DNA of 64,000 nt, from contig NZ_CP073318.1 in the NCBI RefSeq assembly GCF_018263855.1, positions 4,712,001 to 4,776,000 of the forward strand, in the 5' to 3' direction. The notes under the pieces were generated by a model. The model was given only the letters and a program-made list of their open reading frames with translations. It was not told the origin of the DNA and did no database searches. This DNA comes from Kutzneria sp. CA-103260. GTDB taxonomy: Bacteria; Actinomycetota; Actinomycetes; Mycobacteriales; Pseudonocardiaceae. Below, piece by piece: positions 34,643-43,858 of the stretch. The translations under genes were made by a program, and so were the position numbers. Within the stretch, counting starts at the first letter, position 1. Each line of letters starts with the position of its first letter.

Positions 34643-35229
34643 TGTCTCGGATGACCCTGCGCCTGTTCGAGCTGGCCCTGTTCGTGTTCGGTGTGCTCGT
34701 GTTCTTCTCGGAGAACCTGACCTATCTGGCAACCTGGGTGTTGCTCGCGATCGCCTACGTGGTGCTGTCCGCGTGGCGGGTGGCCCGCTCGGCCGGTGGC
34801 ACCGAGCTCGTGCCGGTCAGCGGCGGGGTGTTCGCCCGGCTCGGGCTGCTGTTCACCATCTTCACCAGCCTGGTCGGCGTCGGCGCGGCCATCGCCATCG
34901 TCGTCAACGGCACGCTGGAGGACAAGTTCATCGGCGTGCCGGCCGTGCTGCTGGCGTGGGCCATCCTGCACTTCGGCTACGCCGAGCGCTACGCCACCGC
35001 GTACTACGCGGCCCTGCCGACCAAGCAGTTCCAGTTCCCGGAGACCGACAAGCCGAGTTTCGCCGACTTCGCCTACTTCGCCTTCACCGTGGGCACGACG
35101 TTCGCGGTGTCCGATGTGGAGACCCGCACTCCCGTCGCCCGGTTCCGGGTCCTGTCGCACAGCGTGCTGAGCTTCCTCTACAACACCGCCACCGTGAGCA
35201 TCGCGATCGGCGTGATCGCCGCCAACTAG
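34642..35229 (+). CDS. DUF1345 family membrane protein
   Basis: 195 aa from ATG 34642, overlapping the LysR stop by one base; GTG 34639 and ATG 34651 are alternatives. Four or five hydrophobic helices are visible, and the family-typical segment DFAYFAFTVGTTFAVSD precedes the last helices. The function of DUF1345 is unknown; the charged loop ETRTPVARFRVLSH resembles the central loop of the family. Confidence 0.82.
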   Translation: MSRMTLRLFELALFVFGVLVFFSENLTYLATWVLLAIAYVVLSAWRVARSAGGTELVPVSGGVFARLGLLFTIFTSLVGVGAAIAIVVNGTLEDKFIGVPAVLLAWAILHFGYAERYATAYYAALPTKQFQFPETDKPSFADFAYFAFTVGTTFAVSDVETRTPVARFRVLSHSVLSFLYNTATVSIAIGVIAAN

Positions 35230-35241
35230 CGTTCCCCCGGC

Positions 35242-36033
35242 TCAGAAGCCGGGGAACACCCGGCGCAGGTCGTCCAGCGTGACGGATCCCTTGACCTGCA
35301 AGGATTCCGGCGTGTTGGCGGCGTCGTGCCGGCCGGCGAACAGGCGGATCAGGTACTCGGTCGGCGCGGTGATCTCCGCGTCGGCGCCGGCCGGCACGTC
35401 GTCGGTCAGGCTCACCGTGTCGGCGATGGTCAGCCCGAACGAGCGGCTCGGGTCGAGGGCCTGCACGGCGATGGTGACCGAGCCGTCGATCTGGTCGGCC
35501 TTGCCGGCGAAGCGCAGCAGCGGGGCGATGGCGTCCACCAGCAGCGCCGCCGCGTCCGCGTCGATGGTCGCGGCCGGGTCGAACGCCACGGCCACATCCC
35601 AGGAGTGCAGCGCCAGCTCGGTGAGGCGCAGGCTGGCGAACCCGGCCACGTCCAGCGGCTGCGGCATGAAGCCGACGTCGATCCGCAGCTCCCGCAACGC
35701 CTTCTCGTCCAGCGCCTCCAGGGCCGCGACCAGTTCCTCGTCCACGCCCGGGAACTCGGCCACCTGCTCGGCCGGCGCCATGCCGTCCCAGCGGGCCCAC
35801 ACCGCCTTGTTGGCCTCCATGCCGCCGGGGCCGGTGCCGGCGAGCGCGCCGCCCAGGGTCGTCCTGCTGATCACGGCTCCGCTGCCGAGGTGGCTGACCA
35901 CCTGGGCCACGGTCCACTCCTTCGAGCCCGACGGGCGCACGATGTCGTCCGTTCCGAGCGCGGCCAACCGGCCGGCGAGGCTGTCGTGCCCACCGCGCAG
36001 CGCGGCGATGATCTGGGCGGCCCGACTGGTCAT
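35242..36033 (-). CDS. Maleylpyruvate isomerase-fold, mycothiol-dependent (DinB-like) protein
   Basis: 263 aa from ATG 36033 behind GGAGGTGGGAG; a longer frame upstream runs into repeat DNA and is rejected. The N-terminal half is the MDMPI metal-binding four-helix bundle (SKEWTVAQVVSHLGSGAV; LTELALHSWDVAVAF supplies the third histidine), and the C-terminal half is an SCP2-like lobe ending SLQVKGSVTLDDLRRVF. Family members use mycothiol as a cofactor in isomerisation or detoxification. The substrate is unknown. Confidence 0.8.
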   Translation of the reverse strand: MTSRAAQIIAALRGGHDSLAGRLAALGTDDIVRPSGSKEWTVAQVVSHLGSGAVISRTTLGGALAGTGPGGMEANKAVWARWDGMAPAEQVAEFPGVDEELVAALEALDEKALRELRIDVGFMPQPLDVAGFASLRLTELALHSWDVAVAFDPAATIDADAAALLVDAIAPLLRFAGKADQIDGSVTIAVQALDPSRSFGLTIADTVSLTDDVPAGADAEITAPTEYLIRLFAGRHDAANTPESLQVKGSVTLDDLRRVFPGF

Positions 36034-36075
36034 CTCCCACCTCCATGAGTCGGCGACAACGCTAGCCCCAACCCC

Positions 36076-36153
36076 CCGCGAGTCCCGCTCTGGGGCAAGC
36101 GAATGTCGAGTTCCGGAACTCGACACGTGGTTGCCTGAGAGCGGGACTCGCGG
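36076..36153. repeat. Dispersed palindromic repeat, full copy A
   Basis: A 78-bp element with inverted ends CCGCGAGTCCCGCTCT and AGAGCGGGACTCGCGG, and a central perfect 22-bp palindrome (36104-36125: TGTCGAGTTCC joined to its complement). It lies between the LLM oxidoreductase stop and the next gene's promoter, and may terminate the former. The second full copy is at 47609-47686, with halves at 32576, 52112 and 61057. Confidence 0.85.
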
Positions 36154-36156
36154 CTG

Positions 36157-36996
36157 CTAGGCGTGCAGGCGGTTGCCCATCTTGGTCAGGAAGCCCAGGG
36201 CGGTGGCCTCGTCGGCGTCGGGCACACCGATGACGATCTCGTCCACGCCCAGGGCCGCGAGATGCTCGATGCGGTCGGGGGTGGCCCGGTCCAGGGCGAC
36301 GATGTAGGGCTTGCCGGTACGGCCGGCCTTGGCCCAGCGCTCGGTCAGCAGCCGCACGCTGCCGTCGACGTCGCCCTCCTGCGGGGTGGTGATCCAGCCG
36401 TCGGCGTTGGCGGCGATCCAGTCGAAGGTCCGCTCGGTGCCGCCCGCGCCGATCAGCAGCGGCAGGTGGGCCTGGACCGGCTTCGGGTAGGCCCAGCTGT
36501 CCCCGAAGGACACGAACTTCCCAAGGTAGGACGCGATGTCCTCGGTCCACAACGCCCGCATCGCCTCCATGTACTCGCGCAGGGCGGTGTAGCGGAACTT
36601 GCCGGGCACGCCGTGGTCGGCCAGCTCGTCGGTGTTCCAGCCGAAGCCGGCCCCGAGCGTGACCCGGCCGCCGGACAGGAAGTCCAGGGTGGCGATGGTC
36701 TTGGCCAGGGTGATCGGGTCGGACTCCACCGGCAGCGCGACGGCCGTGGCCAGCCGGATGGTGGAGGTGACCGCGGCGGCGGCGCCGAGGCAGACCCACG
36801 GGTCCAGGGTCCGCAGGTAGCGGTCGTCGGGCAGGTCCGCGCCGCCGGTGCGGGGATGGGCCGCGTCCCGCCGCACCGGGATATGCGTGTGCTCGGGCAC
36901 GTAGAAGGAGTGGAAGCCGGCCTCCTCGGCCGCCTTCGCGCACACGGCCGGCCGGACGCCCCGGTCGCTGCTGAACAGCACCACCCCGAACCTCAT
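36157..36996 (-). CDS. F420-dependent LLM-class oxidoreductase
   Basis: 279 aa luciferase-like TIM-barrel protein. Recognisable stretches are FHSFYVPEHTHIPV, VTSTIRLATAVALPV, FLSGGRVTLGAGFGWNTDEL and LLIGAGGTERTFDWI. Short proteins of this class in actinobacteria use coenzyme F420 to reduce or oxidise small organic substrates; the substrate cannot be read. The 18-bp palindrome upstream (37016-37033) matches the KstR operator pattern, suggesting steroid- or lipid-linked control. Confidence 0.85.
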   Translation of the reverse strand: MRFGVVLFSSDRGVRPAVCAKAAEEAGFHSFYVPEHTHIPVRRDAAHPRTGGADLPDDRYLRTLDPWVCLGAAAAVTSTIRLATAVALPVESDPITLAKTIATLDFLSGGRVTLGAGFGWNTDELADHGVPGKFRYTALREYMEAMRALWTEDIASYLGKFVSFGDSWAYPKPVQAHLPLLIGAGGTERTFDWIAANADGWITTPQEGDVDGSVRLLTERWAKAGRTGKPYIVALDRATPDRIEHLAALGVDEIVIGVPDADEATALGFLTKMGNRLHA

Positions 36997-37015
36997 GGCA
37001 CCTCGCAGACTAGAA

Positions 37016-37033
37016 ACTAGAACGCGTTCTAGT
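37016..37033. promoter_or_regulatory. KstR/TetR-type operator
   Basis: ACTAGAACGCGTTCTAGT is a perfect 18-bp palindrome 20-37 bp upstream of the LLM oxidoreductase ATG. Its core TAGAACGCGTTCTA fits the KstR pattern TnnAACnnGTTnnA at every fixed position. KstR represses sterol-catabolism genes in mycobacteria and rhodococci; another TetR-family protein could use the same site. Confidence 0.65.
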
Positions 37034-37041
37034 CCACGGTA

Positions 37042-37686
37042 TCAGCGGACGGCGATCGCCGTCACCACATAGCCGTCGCGAATCAAGTACCGGCCGTCAA
37101 AACCGGTCAGCGGCGTGCCACGCACCAGCGGTGGCTCAACCAGCAGCTCGACCGAGAACTTGTTCTCGTCCAGATGGAAGGTCAGCCGCGCGTCGTCGAA
37201 GCCCAGCCACTTGTGGGTCAGCGGGAACCACGCCTTGTACACGCTCTCCTTGGCGCTGAACAGGATCCGGTCCCAGTGCGTGCCGGCCGGCAGCCCGGCC
37301 AGCATCTCCCGCTCCTCGGGCAGCGTGACGATGCCCAGCACGCCGTCCGGCAGCACCTCGTGGGTCTCGGCGTCGATGCCGACGGTCAGCATCTCGTCGG
37401 CCCGCGCCACCGCCGCCGCGTAGTAGCCCCGGGTGTGCGTGATGCTGCCGACGATGCCCTCCGGCCACAGCGGCTGCCGCTTGGCCCCGCGCAGGATCGC
37501 CACCTCGGGCAGACCGAGCTTGCCCAGCGCCCGGCGGGCGCAGCTGCGGGCGATGGTGTACTCGCGCACCCGCTTCTCGACGGCCTTGGCGACCTCGGGC
37601 TCCTCCTCGGGCAGCAGCCGGGCGTCGGGGTCGTCGCCGAGCACGTCCGCGGAGACCACCTCGGCGGGCAGCAAGTCCTCGATCAC
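37042..37686 (-). CDS. 4'-phosphopantetheinyl transferase, EntD/Sfp type
   Basis: 214 aa from GTG 37686. The three family motifs are present: GSITHTRGYYAAAV, VGIDAETHEVL and FSAKESVYKAWFPL, with the metal-binding Asp/Glu pairs. The N-terminal RSCARRALGKLG and KRQPLWPEG are also typical of the EntD group. It transfers phosphopantetheine from CoA to the T-domain serines of carrier proteins. The NRPS at 9312-27383 is the obvious client, although the gene lies 5 kb from the nearest siderophore gene and may serve other pathways. Confidence 0.93.
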   Translation of the reverse strand: MIEDLLPAEVVSADVLGDDPDARLLPEEEPEVAKAVEKRVREYTIARSCARRALGKLGLPEVAILRGAKRQPLWPEGIVGSITHTRGYYAAAVARADEMLTVGIDAETHEVLPDGVLGIVTLPEEREMLAGLPAGTHWDRILFSAKESVYKAWFPLTHKWLGFDDARLTFHLDENKFSVELLVEPPLVRGTPLTGFDGRYLIRDGYVVTAIAVR

Positions 37687-37696
37687 GGTCGTGACG

Positions 37697-39634
37697 TTAC
37701 CGTTCCTGCCGGAAGATGAGCGCCAGCACTCGGAGGACGAGCACAGCGCTAATGATCAGCAAGCTGTAGCCGCACAGCCGCGGCAGCGTGAGCTGCGAGG
37801 TCCCGGTGTCGGCGGTGAGCAGGATCACGGCCATCACGCCGGCGGTCGCGCCCAGCGCGGTCAGCAGCACCTGGTGCAGCAGCCCGGTCACGTGCTCGCG
37901 GTCGCGCTGGTCGGCGAACAGCCGGATGTTCAGGCTCAGCCGCCCGTTCTCCAGCGCGCCGGCGATCCGCTCGATCCGGCGCGGCAGCCGCCGCAGCATC
38001 GGCACCAGGGTCACCAACTCGTCCACCGCGGCCCGACGCAGGGAGTCCGCGTCCATGCTCTGGTTCACGTAGCCGGTGGCCACGCCACGGGCCTCGGCTA
38101 CCATGTCGAAGCCCGGCGACAGCTGGGTCAGCCCGCCCTCCAGGGTGGCCAGCGCGCGGAACACCGCCGCCACCTCGGGCGGCACCGACAGCCCGAAGTC
38201 GGCCACGATCCGGAACAGGTCGGTGAACATGCGCACCCCGGCCGCCGACCCGGCGCCGAGATGCCGGGCCACGAACTGGCCGACCGCCCGCTCCAGGCCG
38301 ACCTGGTCGATCTCGTCGGGCCGGCGCACCACCTCCAGCAGCGCGTCGGTCACGCCCAGCGTGTCGGCCTTGTCCATGGCCAGCAGCAGCCGTTGCAACG
38401 CCTCCCGCAGCGCGCCGTCCAAGCGGCCGACCGAACCGAAGTCGATCATGCCGAGACCGCCGTCGGCGAGCAGCAACACGTTGCCGGGATGGGGATCCGC
38501 GTGGAAGACGCCGTCCATCATGACCTGGCGGAGCATGGTGTCCAGCAGCGTGCGGGCCAGGCCCTCGCGGTCCGGCGTGTCCGGCCCGGCCTGGCTCAGC
38601 GACACGCCATCCAGCCGCTCCATGACCAGGATCCGCTTGCCGCTCAACGACTCGTGCGGCTCGGGATACCGAACCCCGGTATGGCTCCCGGCGGCCACGG
38701 CCACCATGTTCGCCGTCTCCACCCGGAAGTCCAGCTCCTCCCGCATGGCGTCGGCGAAGCCGGTCGCCAGCTCCCGCACGCCGAGCGTGCGCCCCCAGCG
38801 GGTCCGGGCGTGCAGGGTCGCCGCCAGCCGGGCCACGATGTCCAGGTCACGCTCCACCACCGAGCCGATGCCCGGCCGCTGCACCTTGACCACCACCCGC
38901 TCCCCCGACCGCAGCGTCGCGGCGTGCACCTGGGCGATGGAGGCGGCGGCCAGCGGCTCGCGGTCGAACTCGGCGAACACCTCCGCCACCGGGCGGCCCA
39001 ACTCCTCGGCCAGCACCGCCTCGACCTGGTCCCACGGCGCCGGCGTGACCCGGTCCCGCAGCCGGCTCAGCTCGGCCACGAACTCCGGCGGCAGCAGATC
39101 CCGGCGGGTGGACAGGATCTGGCCCAGCTTCACGAAGGTCACGCCGGCCTCGTCCAGGGCGACGGCCAGCGCGGCGGCCATCCGGGACCGGCCGCTGGGC
39201 AGCTCGAAGTCGGTTCGGCGGCGGCCGGACAGGTAGGGGCCGAGGCCGTGCCGGACGGCGATCCGGGTGATCTTCGAGTACCGCCGGGCCCGGGCCAGCC
39301 GGCCGCGCAGCCCGCGGACCAGGTCCACCGGGTACGGCAGTGAGCCGGTCGGCACCAGCACCTCGGCCAGCACCAGGAAGATCATCGCGCCCAGCACGCA
39401 GACGCAGAAGCCGAGCAGGCCGAGGAACAACTTCGTGGCCACGTCGGCGTTGGTGATGGTCGACCCCATCCCGTTGAGCACCGGGTCGAACAGCGCGATG
39501 GCGATCACGCCGGCGATCAGCCGCCGCACCAGCCCGAAGCCCATCCCCAGCAGCCGCGACATCATGGCCGCGAACAGCAGTGAGGTCGCCACCGTGAACA
39601 CCACGAACGCGATGGAGGTCAACACCGGTTGCAT
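37697..39634 (-). CDS. AarF/UbiB-family atypical kinase-like membrane protein
   Basis: 645 aa. An N-terminal stretch with three or four hydrophobic segments (residues 1-105) precedes the ABC1/UbiB domain: KLGQILSTRRDLLPPEF (the KxGQ motif), VVVKVQRPG, FHADPHPGNVLLL and MIDFGSVGRL. Two hydrophobic C-terminal helices (about 585-640) end the protein. UbiB proteins are membrane-anchored ATPases linked to quinone and lipid metabolism; the actinobacterial role is not settled. It lies 10 bp upstream of the phosphopantetheinyl transferase on the same strand and is probably cotranscribed with it. Confidence 0.88.
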   Translation of the reverse strand: MQPVLTSIAFVVFTVATSLLFAAMMSRLLGMGFGLVRRLIAGVIAIALFDPVLNGMGSTITNADVATKLFLGLLGFCVCVLGAMIFLVLAEVLVPTGSLPYPVDLVRGLRGRLARARRYSKITRIAVRHGLGPYLSGRRRTDFELPSGRSRMAAALAVALDEAGVTFVKLGQILSTRRDLLPPEFVAELSRLRDRVTPAPWDQVEAVLAEELGRPVAEVFAEFDREPLAAASIAQVHAATLRSGERVVVKVQRPGIGSVVERDLDIVARLAATLHARTRWGRTLGVRELATGFADAMREELDFRVETANMVAVAAGSHTGVRYPEPHESLSGKRILVMERLDGVSLSQAGPDTPDREGLARTLLDTMLRQVMMDGVFHADPHPGNVLLLADGGLGMIDFGSVGRLDGALREALQRLLLAMDKADTLGVTDALLEVVRRPDEIDQVGLERAVGQFVARHLGAGSAAGVRMFTDLFRIVADFGLSVPPEVAAVFRALATLEGGLTQLSPGFDMVAEARGVATGYVNQSMDADSLRRAAVDELVTLVPMLRRLPRRIERIAGALENGRLSLNIRLFADQRDREHVTGLLHQVLLTALGATAGVMAVILLTADTGTSQLTLPRLCGYSLLIISAVLVLRVLALIFRQER

Positions 39635-39724
39635 GGGGGGAGGCTACGGCGAACGGCCCTAGCGCGGCGGCCGGAGGGTCCCGCACCATGTGCACGGCTG
39701 CCACCACCACAATGGAGCAGCCAC

Positions 39725-41296
39725 ATGTTCAGACGCCTCACCCTGCCGGCGGCGGCCGCCCTGGCGATCGCGGCGATCGCCGCGGTCCCCGTCTCCGCCG
39801 CCACACCTGGCGCGGTCAGCGCCGACTTCACCCAGACCTCCACCTGGGGCGGCGGATACCAGGGCCAGTACACCGTCACCAACCAGAGCAACCACGGGAT
39901 CACCAGCTGGCAGGTCGAGTTCGACCTGCCCGCCGGGACCACCGTGTCCTCGTCCTGGGACGCCACCGAGACGGTCAGCGGCAACCACTACACGTTCACC
40001 AACAAGAGCTACAACGGCACCGTCGCCGCCGGCGCCACCGCCGCCTTCGGCTTCGTGGCCAGCGGTTCCGCGCTGCCGGGCAACTGTCTGCTCAACGGCG
40101 CCACCTGCGCCGGCGTCGTGGACACGACCCCGCCGTCGGCCCCCAGCGGTCTGAAGGCCGGCACCATCACCACCACCGGCGTCGCTCTGTCATGGTCCGC
40201 GTCCACCGACAACATCGGCGTCACCGGCTACGACGTCTACCAGGGTTCGACCAGGGCGCTGACCATCGCCGGCACCTCGGCGACCGTCACCGGGCTGGCG
40301 CCGTCCACCTCCTACACGTTCACGGTCAGGGCGCACGACCTCGCCGGCAACCAGTCGGCGGCATCTAACGCCATCACCGTCACCACCCAGGCCGGCTCCG
40401 GCAGCGGCAGCACCTGGCCGCTGAAGGTCGCCCCGTACGTGGACATGGGCTCCTGGCCGACGCCGGTGCTGACCGACACCGCCAACGCCTCCGGGCTGCA
40501 GAACTTCACCCTGGCCTTCGTCACCGGCAACGGCTGTAAGGCGACCTGGTTCAACGCCTACGACCCGACCACCGGCTGGGACCGGGACGACATCGACGCG
40601 CTGCGGGCCCAGGGCGGCGACGTGACGATCTCCTTCGGCGGCGAGGCCGGCACCGAGCTGGCCGGATCCTGCACCGACCAGGCCGCGATCCAGCAGCAGT
40701 ACCAGGCGATCGTGACGGCCTACTCGGCCAGCCGCATCGACTTCGACATCGAGGGCGCGGCGGTCGTCGACCACACGTCGGTGGACCGGCGCAACGCCGT
40801 GCTGGCCAAGCTCCAGGCGGCCAACCCCGGGCTGCAGGTCTCGTACACGCTGCCGGTGATGCCCTACGGCCTGACCTCCGACGGCACCTACATCGTGCAG
40901 TCGGCGGTGAACCACGGTGTAAACCTCAGCCTGGTCAACGTGATGGCCATGGACTACGGCCAGCACGACGGCGTGGACATGGGGCTCAAGGCGCAGCAGG
41001 CGGCGCAGGCCACCCACGACCAGCTCAAGGCGATCTACCCGGCGAAGACCGACTCCCAGCTGTGGGGCCTGGTCGGGGTGACGCCGATGCTCGGCGTGAA
41101 CGACGACTCGTCGACGTTCTCGCTGGCCGACGCCTCGTCGCTGGTCAGCTACGCCAACGGCCAGCACCTCGGTGAGCTGGCGTTCTGGGAGGTCACCCGG
41201 GACCGCAACGCGTGCCAGGGCAGCCTGACCGACTGCACCAACGTCACGCAGCAGCCGTGGGACTTCAGCAAGCGCTTCGAGGGCTTCACCGGCTGA
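39725..41296 (+). CDS. Secreted GH18 chitinase with CBM2 and fibronectin III domains
   Basis: 523 aa from ATG 39725 (MFRRLTLPAAAALAIAA), behind GGAG. Signal peptide 1-30; carbohydrate-binding module of family 2 at about 35-125 (STWGGGYQGQYTVTNQSNHG, two cysteines); fibronectin III at about 140-225; GH18 catalytic barrel about 235-520. The catalytic DxxDxDxE-type motif appears as SRIDFDIEGAAV with the acid/base glutamate. It should hydrolyse chitin outside the cell. An upstream start at 39629 would add an unlikely extension ahead of the signal peptide. Confidence 0.93.
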   Translation: MFRRLTLPAAAALAIAAIAAVPVSAATPGAVSADFTQTSTWGGGYQGQYTVTNQSNHGITSWQVEFDLPAGTTVSSSWDATETVSGNHYTFTNKSYNGTVAAGATAAFGFVASGSALPGNCLLNGATCAGVVDTTPPSAPSGLKAGTITTTGVALSWSASTDNIGVTGYDVYQGSTRALTIAGTSATVTGLAPSTSYTFTVRAHDLAGNQSAASNAITVTTQAGSGSGSTWPLKVAPYVDMGSWPTPVLTDTANASGLQNFTLAFVTGNGCKATWFNAYDPTTGWDRDDIDALRAQGGDVTISFGGEAGTELAGSCTDQAAIQQQYQAIVTAYSASRIDFDIEGAAVVDHTSVDRRNAVLAKLQAANPGLQVSYTLPVMPYGLTSDGTYIVQSAVNHGVNLSLVNVMAMDYGQHDGVDMGLKAQQAAQATHDQLKAIYPAKTDSQLWGLVGVTPMLGVNDDSSTFSLADASSLVSYANGQHLGELAFWEVTRDRNACQGSLTDCTNVTQQPWDFSKRFEGFTG

Positions 41297-41318
41297 CGCC
41301 CGCGGCGGCGGCCCCCGC

Positions 41319-42857
41319 TCAGCTCTGGCGGGGGTCGCCGTCGATCAGGATCTGGCCGTTGTAGCGAATCACCTTGATGTTCTTGTGCTGGGTGACCCCC
41401 GGCTGCCCGTTCTTGGTGTAAGTCACGTCTACCGGCACGTTGTCCGAGCCGTCCGGGTTGGCGGTGACGCCCATGGCGTTGTTGCCGACCACGTTGCTGT
41501 ACTGCGCCCAGTACTGGTTGAAGGCGTCCTGGCTGCCGAACAGGGCCTGCACGTTGGGCGAGAGCATGCCCCAGTTGCCGGTCGGGCCGTTGCCCTGGTC
41601 GAAGAAGTTGATCACCAGCTGGCCGGCCTGGCCGAAGTCGATGGGTCCGCCGCTGGGGTCGTTGGTGACGCTGCCCGGCGTGGTTGTCGTGGTGGTGGTC
41701 GTCGTCGTTGTCGTCGTGGTGCTGCTGGCCGTGCTCGACGACGTGGACGGCGCGTGCGAGGACGACGTGGTGCCCGCCGGCGGCGGGGCCTGGCCGGCGC
41801 TGGTCGCCGGCGGGTTGGTCGTGTTCACCGGCGGCGGCGTGTTGTCGTGGCTGTTGAGCCGCGCGATGATGATCAGGCCCGCGGCGATCACGAGCACCAC
41901 GACGACCGCGCCGATGATGACGGCGCGACGGTTGGCCGGCTTGTCCTCCGGCGGCAGCTGCACGTCCTGAGCGGTGGGCTGGTCGCTGGACATCACTGCG
42001 GTGGCCAGGAACAGCGACGGCGGCTCGGGATCGGCGCCCTCGGCCGCCAGCGCCGTGGTCTTGACGGTGGGCGTCCAGCCGGCGGGCCGGCCGGCGCCGA
42101 TCTCAGTCAACGCGTCGGCGGCCTCGCGCATGGTCGGCCGCGCCGTCGGCTCGGCGTCCAGCATGCCCATCAGCAGCGTGGTTGCCGGCCCGGCCTGCTT
42201 CGGCGGTGGCACCACACCAGTGGCCACGGCGTGCAGCAGTGCTAGGGGGTTCTGGCTGGTGCCGAACGGCGGCCGGCCCTCGACGGCGTTGTACAGCGTC
42301 GCCCCGAGCGAGAAGACGTCGGCGGCCGGGCTCGGGTCGTGCCCGCGGGCCACCTCGGGCGCGAGGTACGCGGGCGTGCCGGCGGAGATGCCGGTCTGCG
42401 TGACGGTGACGTCCCCGACGGCGCGGGAGATGCCGAAGTCGGTGATCTTGGCGGTGCCGTTCTCGGTGAGCAGGATGTTGGCCGGCTTCACGTCCCGGTG
42501 CACGATGCCGGCGGCGTGCGCGGCCGACAGCGCTGAGGCCACCTGGGCGCAGATCCGGGCCGCCTCCTCGGGCGTGAGCGTGCCCCGCTCGGCCAGCACC
42601 GAGGACAGGCTGCGGGACGGCAGGAACTCCATCACCAGGCACGGCTCGCCGTCGTTCTCGGCGACGTCGAACACGGTGATCGCGTTGGGGTGCTGCAGCC
42701 GCGCGGCGATCCGGGCCTCGCGCATGGCGCGCCGGCGCGCCTCGTCCCACTCCTGCTCGGACAGGCCCGGCTGGAGCACGAGCTGCTTGATCGCGACCAT
42801 GCGCTCGAGCCGCTCGTCCCTGGCCTGCCAGACGACGCCCATGGCGCCGCTGCCCAC
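41319..42857 (-). CDS. PknB-like Ser/Thr protein kinase with extracytoplasmic domain
   Basis: At least 512 aa. Kinase elements: GSGAMGVVWQARD glycine loop, VAIKQLVL lysine, HRDVKPANILL catalytic loop, TDFGISRAVGD and GTPAYLAPEV. A single transmembrane helix (IIGAVVVVLVIAAGLIII) is followed by a Ser/Thr/Pro linker containing 14 consecutive threonines, and a globular outer domain (INFFDQGNGPTGNWGMLSP). It should phosphorylate cytoplasmic proteins in response to an outside signal. GTG 42857 begins exactly at the glycine loop; the natural N-terminus probably starts near 42905 (IDTGQLIAGHYRLVERV), where no ATG, GTG or TTG occurs before an in-frame stop at 42912-42914. Confidence 0.88.
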   Translation of the reverse strand: MGSGAMGVVWQARDERLERMVAIKQLVLQPGLSEQEWDEARRRAMREARIAARLQHPNAITVFDVAENDGEPCLVMEFLPSRSLSSVLAERGTLTPEEAARICAQVASALSAAHAAGIVHRDVKPANILLTENGTAKITDFGISRAVGDVTVTQTGISAGTPAYLAPEVARGHDPSPAADVFSLGATLYNAVEGRPPFGTSQNPLALLHAVATGVVPPPKQAGPATTLLMGMLDAEPTARPTMREAADALTEIGAGRPAGWTPTVKTTALAAEGADPEPPSLFLATAVMSSDQPTAQDVQLPPEDKPANRRAVIIGAVVVVLVIAAGLIIIARLNSHDNTPPPVNTTNPPATSAGQAPPPAGTTSSSHAPSTSSSTASSTTTTTTTTTTTTTTPGSVTNDPSGGPIDFGQAGQLVINFFDQGNGPTGNWGMLSPNVQALFGSQDAFNQYWAQYSNVVGNNAMGVTANPDGSDNVPVDVTYTKNGQPGVTQHKNIKVIRYNGQILIDGDPRQS

Positions 42858-43046
42858 CCGTTCGACCAGCCGGTAGTGCCCGGCGATCAGCTGCCCCGTG
42901 TCGATGACCGATTACTCCTCGTGAACACCCGAACCCGCACACCCTCGATGGGTCACACAATAGCGACCATGCATTACTACGGGCAGTAGGTGTTGGCCAC
43001 ACCCGTAGCCGGTCCACTATGGACGTCCGACGGTACGTTGACCAGC

Positions 43047-43781
43047 ATGAGGACTGCAATCGTGACCGGCGCGGGCGCCGGCATCGGGGCCGCGGCGGCG
43101 GTGGCCCTGCTGGACGCCGGCTACCACGTGGCCCTGGTCGGACGGCGCGAGCAGGCACTGCGGGAGACGGCCGGCGATCGGCCAAACGCCCTGGTCGTGC
43201 CCACCGACGTGGCCGTCGAGGAGCAGGTGGACCACCTCTACGACATCGTCGACGACGCCTGGGGCCGGCTCGACCTCCTGTTCAACAATGCCGGCACGAA
43301 CGGTCGGGCGGCGCCGATCGAGGACATGCCGGTCGACATGTGGCGGAAGGTGATCGACGTCAATCTGACCGGCTCCTTTCTGTGCGCCCGTGCCGCCTTC
43401 CGGGTGATGAAGCGGCAGCGGCCGCAGGGCGGCCGGATCATCAACAACGGCTCGCTGTCCGCGCACGTGCCGCGGCCCAACTCGGCCGCCTACACCGCCA
43501 GCAAGCACGCCATCACCGGACTGACCCGGGTGCTGTCGCTGGAGGGCCGCCAGTACGACATCGCCTGCGGCCAGATCGACATCGGCAACGCCGAGACGGC
43601 GATGACCGCCCGAATGGCCGACGGTGTGCCGCAGGCCGACGGCTCCATTCGCGCGGAACCGCGTATGGACGTCTCCGCGGTGACCGACGCGGTGCTCTAC
43701 ATGGCCGGACTACCCTTGAGCGCCAATGTGCAGTTCATGACGGTGATGGCGACGTCGATGCCATTCATCGGACGCGGCTGA
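43047..43781 (+). CDS. Short-chain dehydrogenase/reductase
   Basis: 244 aa from ATG 43047 ([18 protein letters not shown]). The SDR signatures are all present: TGAGAGIG for NAD(P), NNAG in [10 protein letters not shown], the catalytic serine in [13 protein letters not shown], and YTASK for the Tyr-Lys pair. The substrate is unknown. It is divergent from the protein kinase gene and stands alone as a transcription unit. Confidence 0.9.
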   Translation: MRTAIVTGAGAGIGAAAAVALLDAGYHVALVGRREQALRETAGDRPNALVVPTDVAVEEQVDHLYDIVDDAWGRLDLLFNNAGTNGRAAPIEDMPVDMWRKVIDVNLTGSFLCARAAFRVMKRQRPQGGRIINNGSLSAHVPRPNSAAYTASKHAITGLTRVLSLEGRQYDIACGQIDIGNAETAMTARMADGVPQADGSIRAEPRMDVSAVTDAVLYMAGLPLSANVQFMTVMATSMPFIGRG

Positions 43782-43858
43782 CACAATCGCCGACCACTCA
43801 TGGGACGATCCCATCGTGCCCTGTCCGGACGAAGCTGAATACGACTCAACTTGTTACT

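Noticed and set aside
37042-37686. Phosphopantetheinyl transferase as part of the iron-regulated operon
   Set aside because: No iron box lies upstream, and it follows the AarF/UbiB gene by 10 bp on the same strand, so it is probably transcribed with that gene.
41680-41725. GTC/GTT repeat in the kinase gene as a microsatellite or frameshift
   Set aside because: It stays in frame and encodes a run of threonines in the linker between the membrane helix and the outer domain, as is common for actinobacterial kinases.
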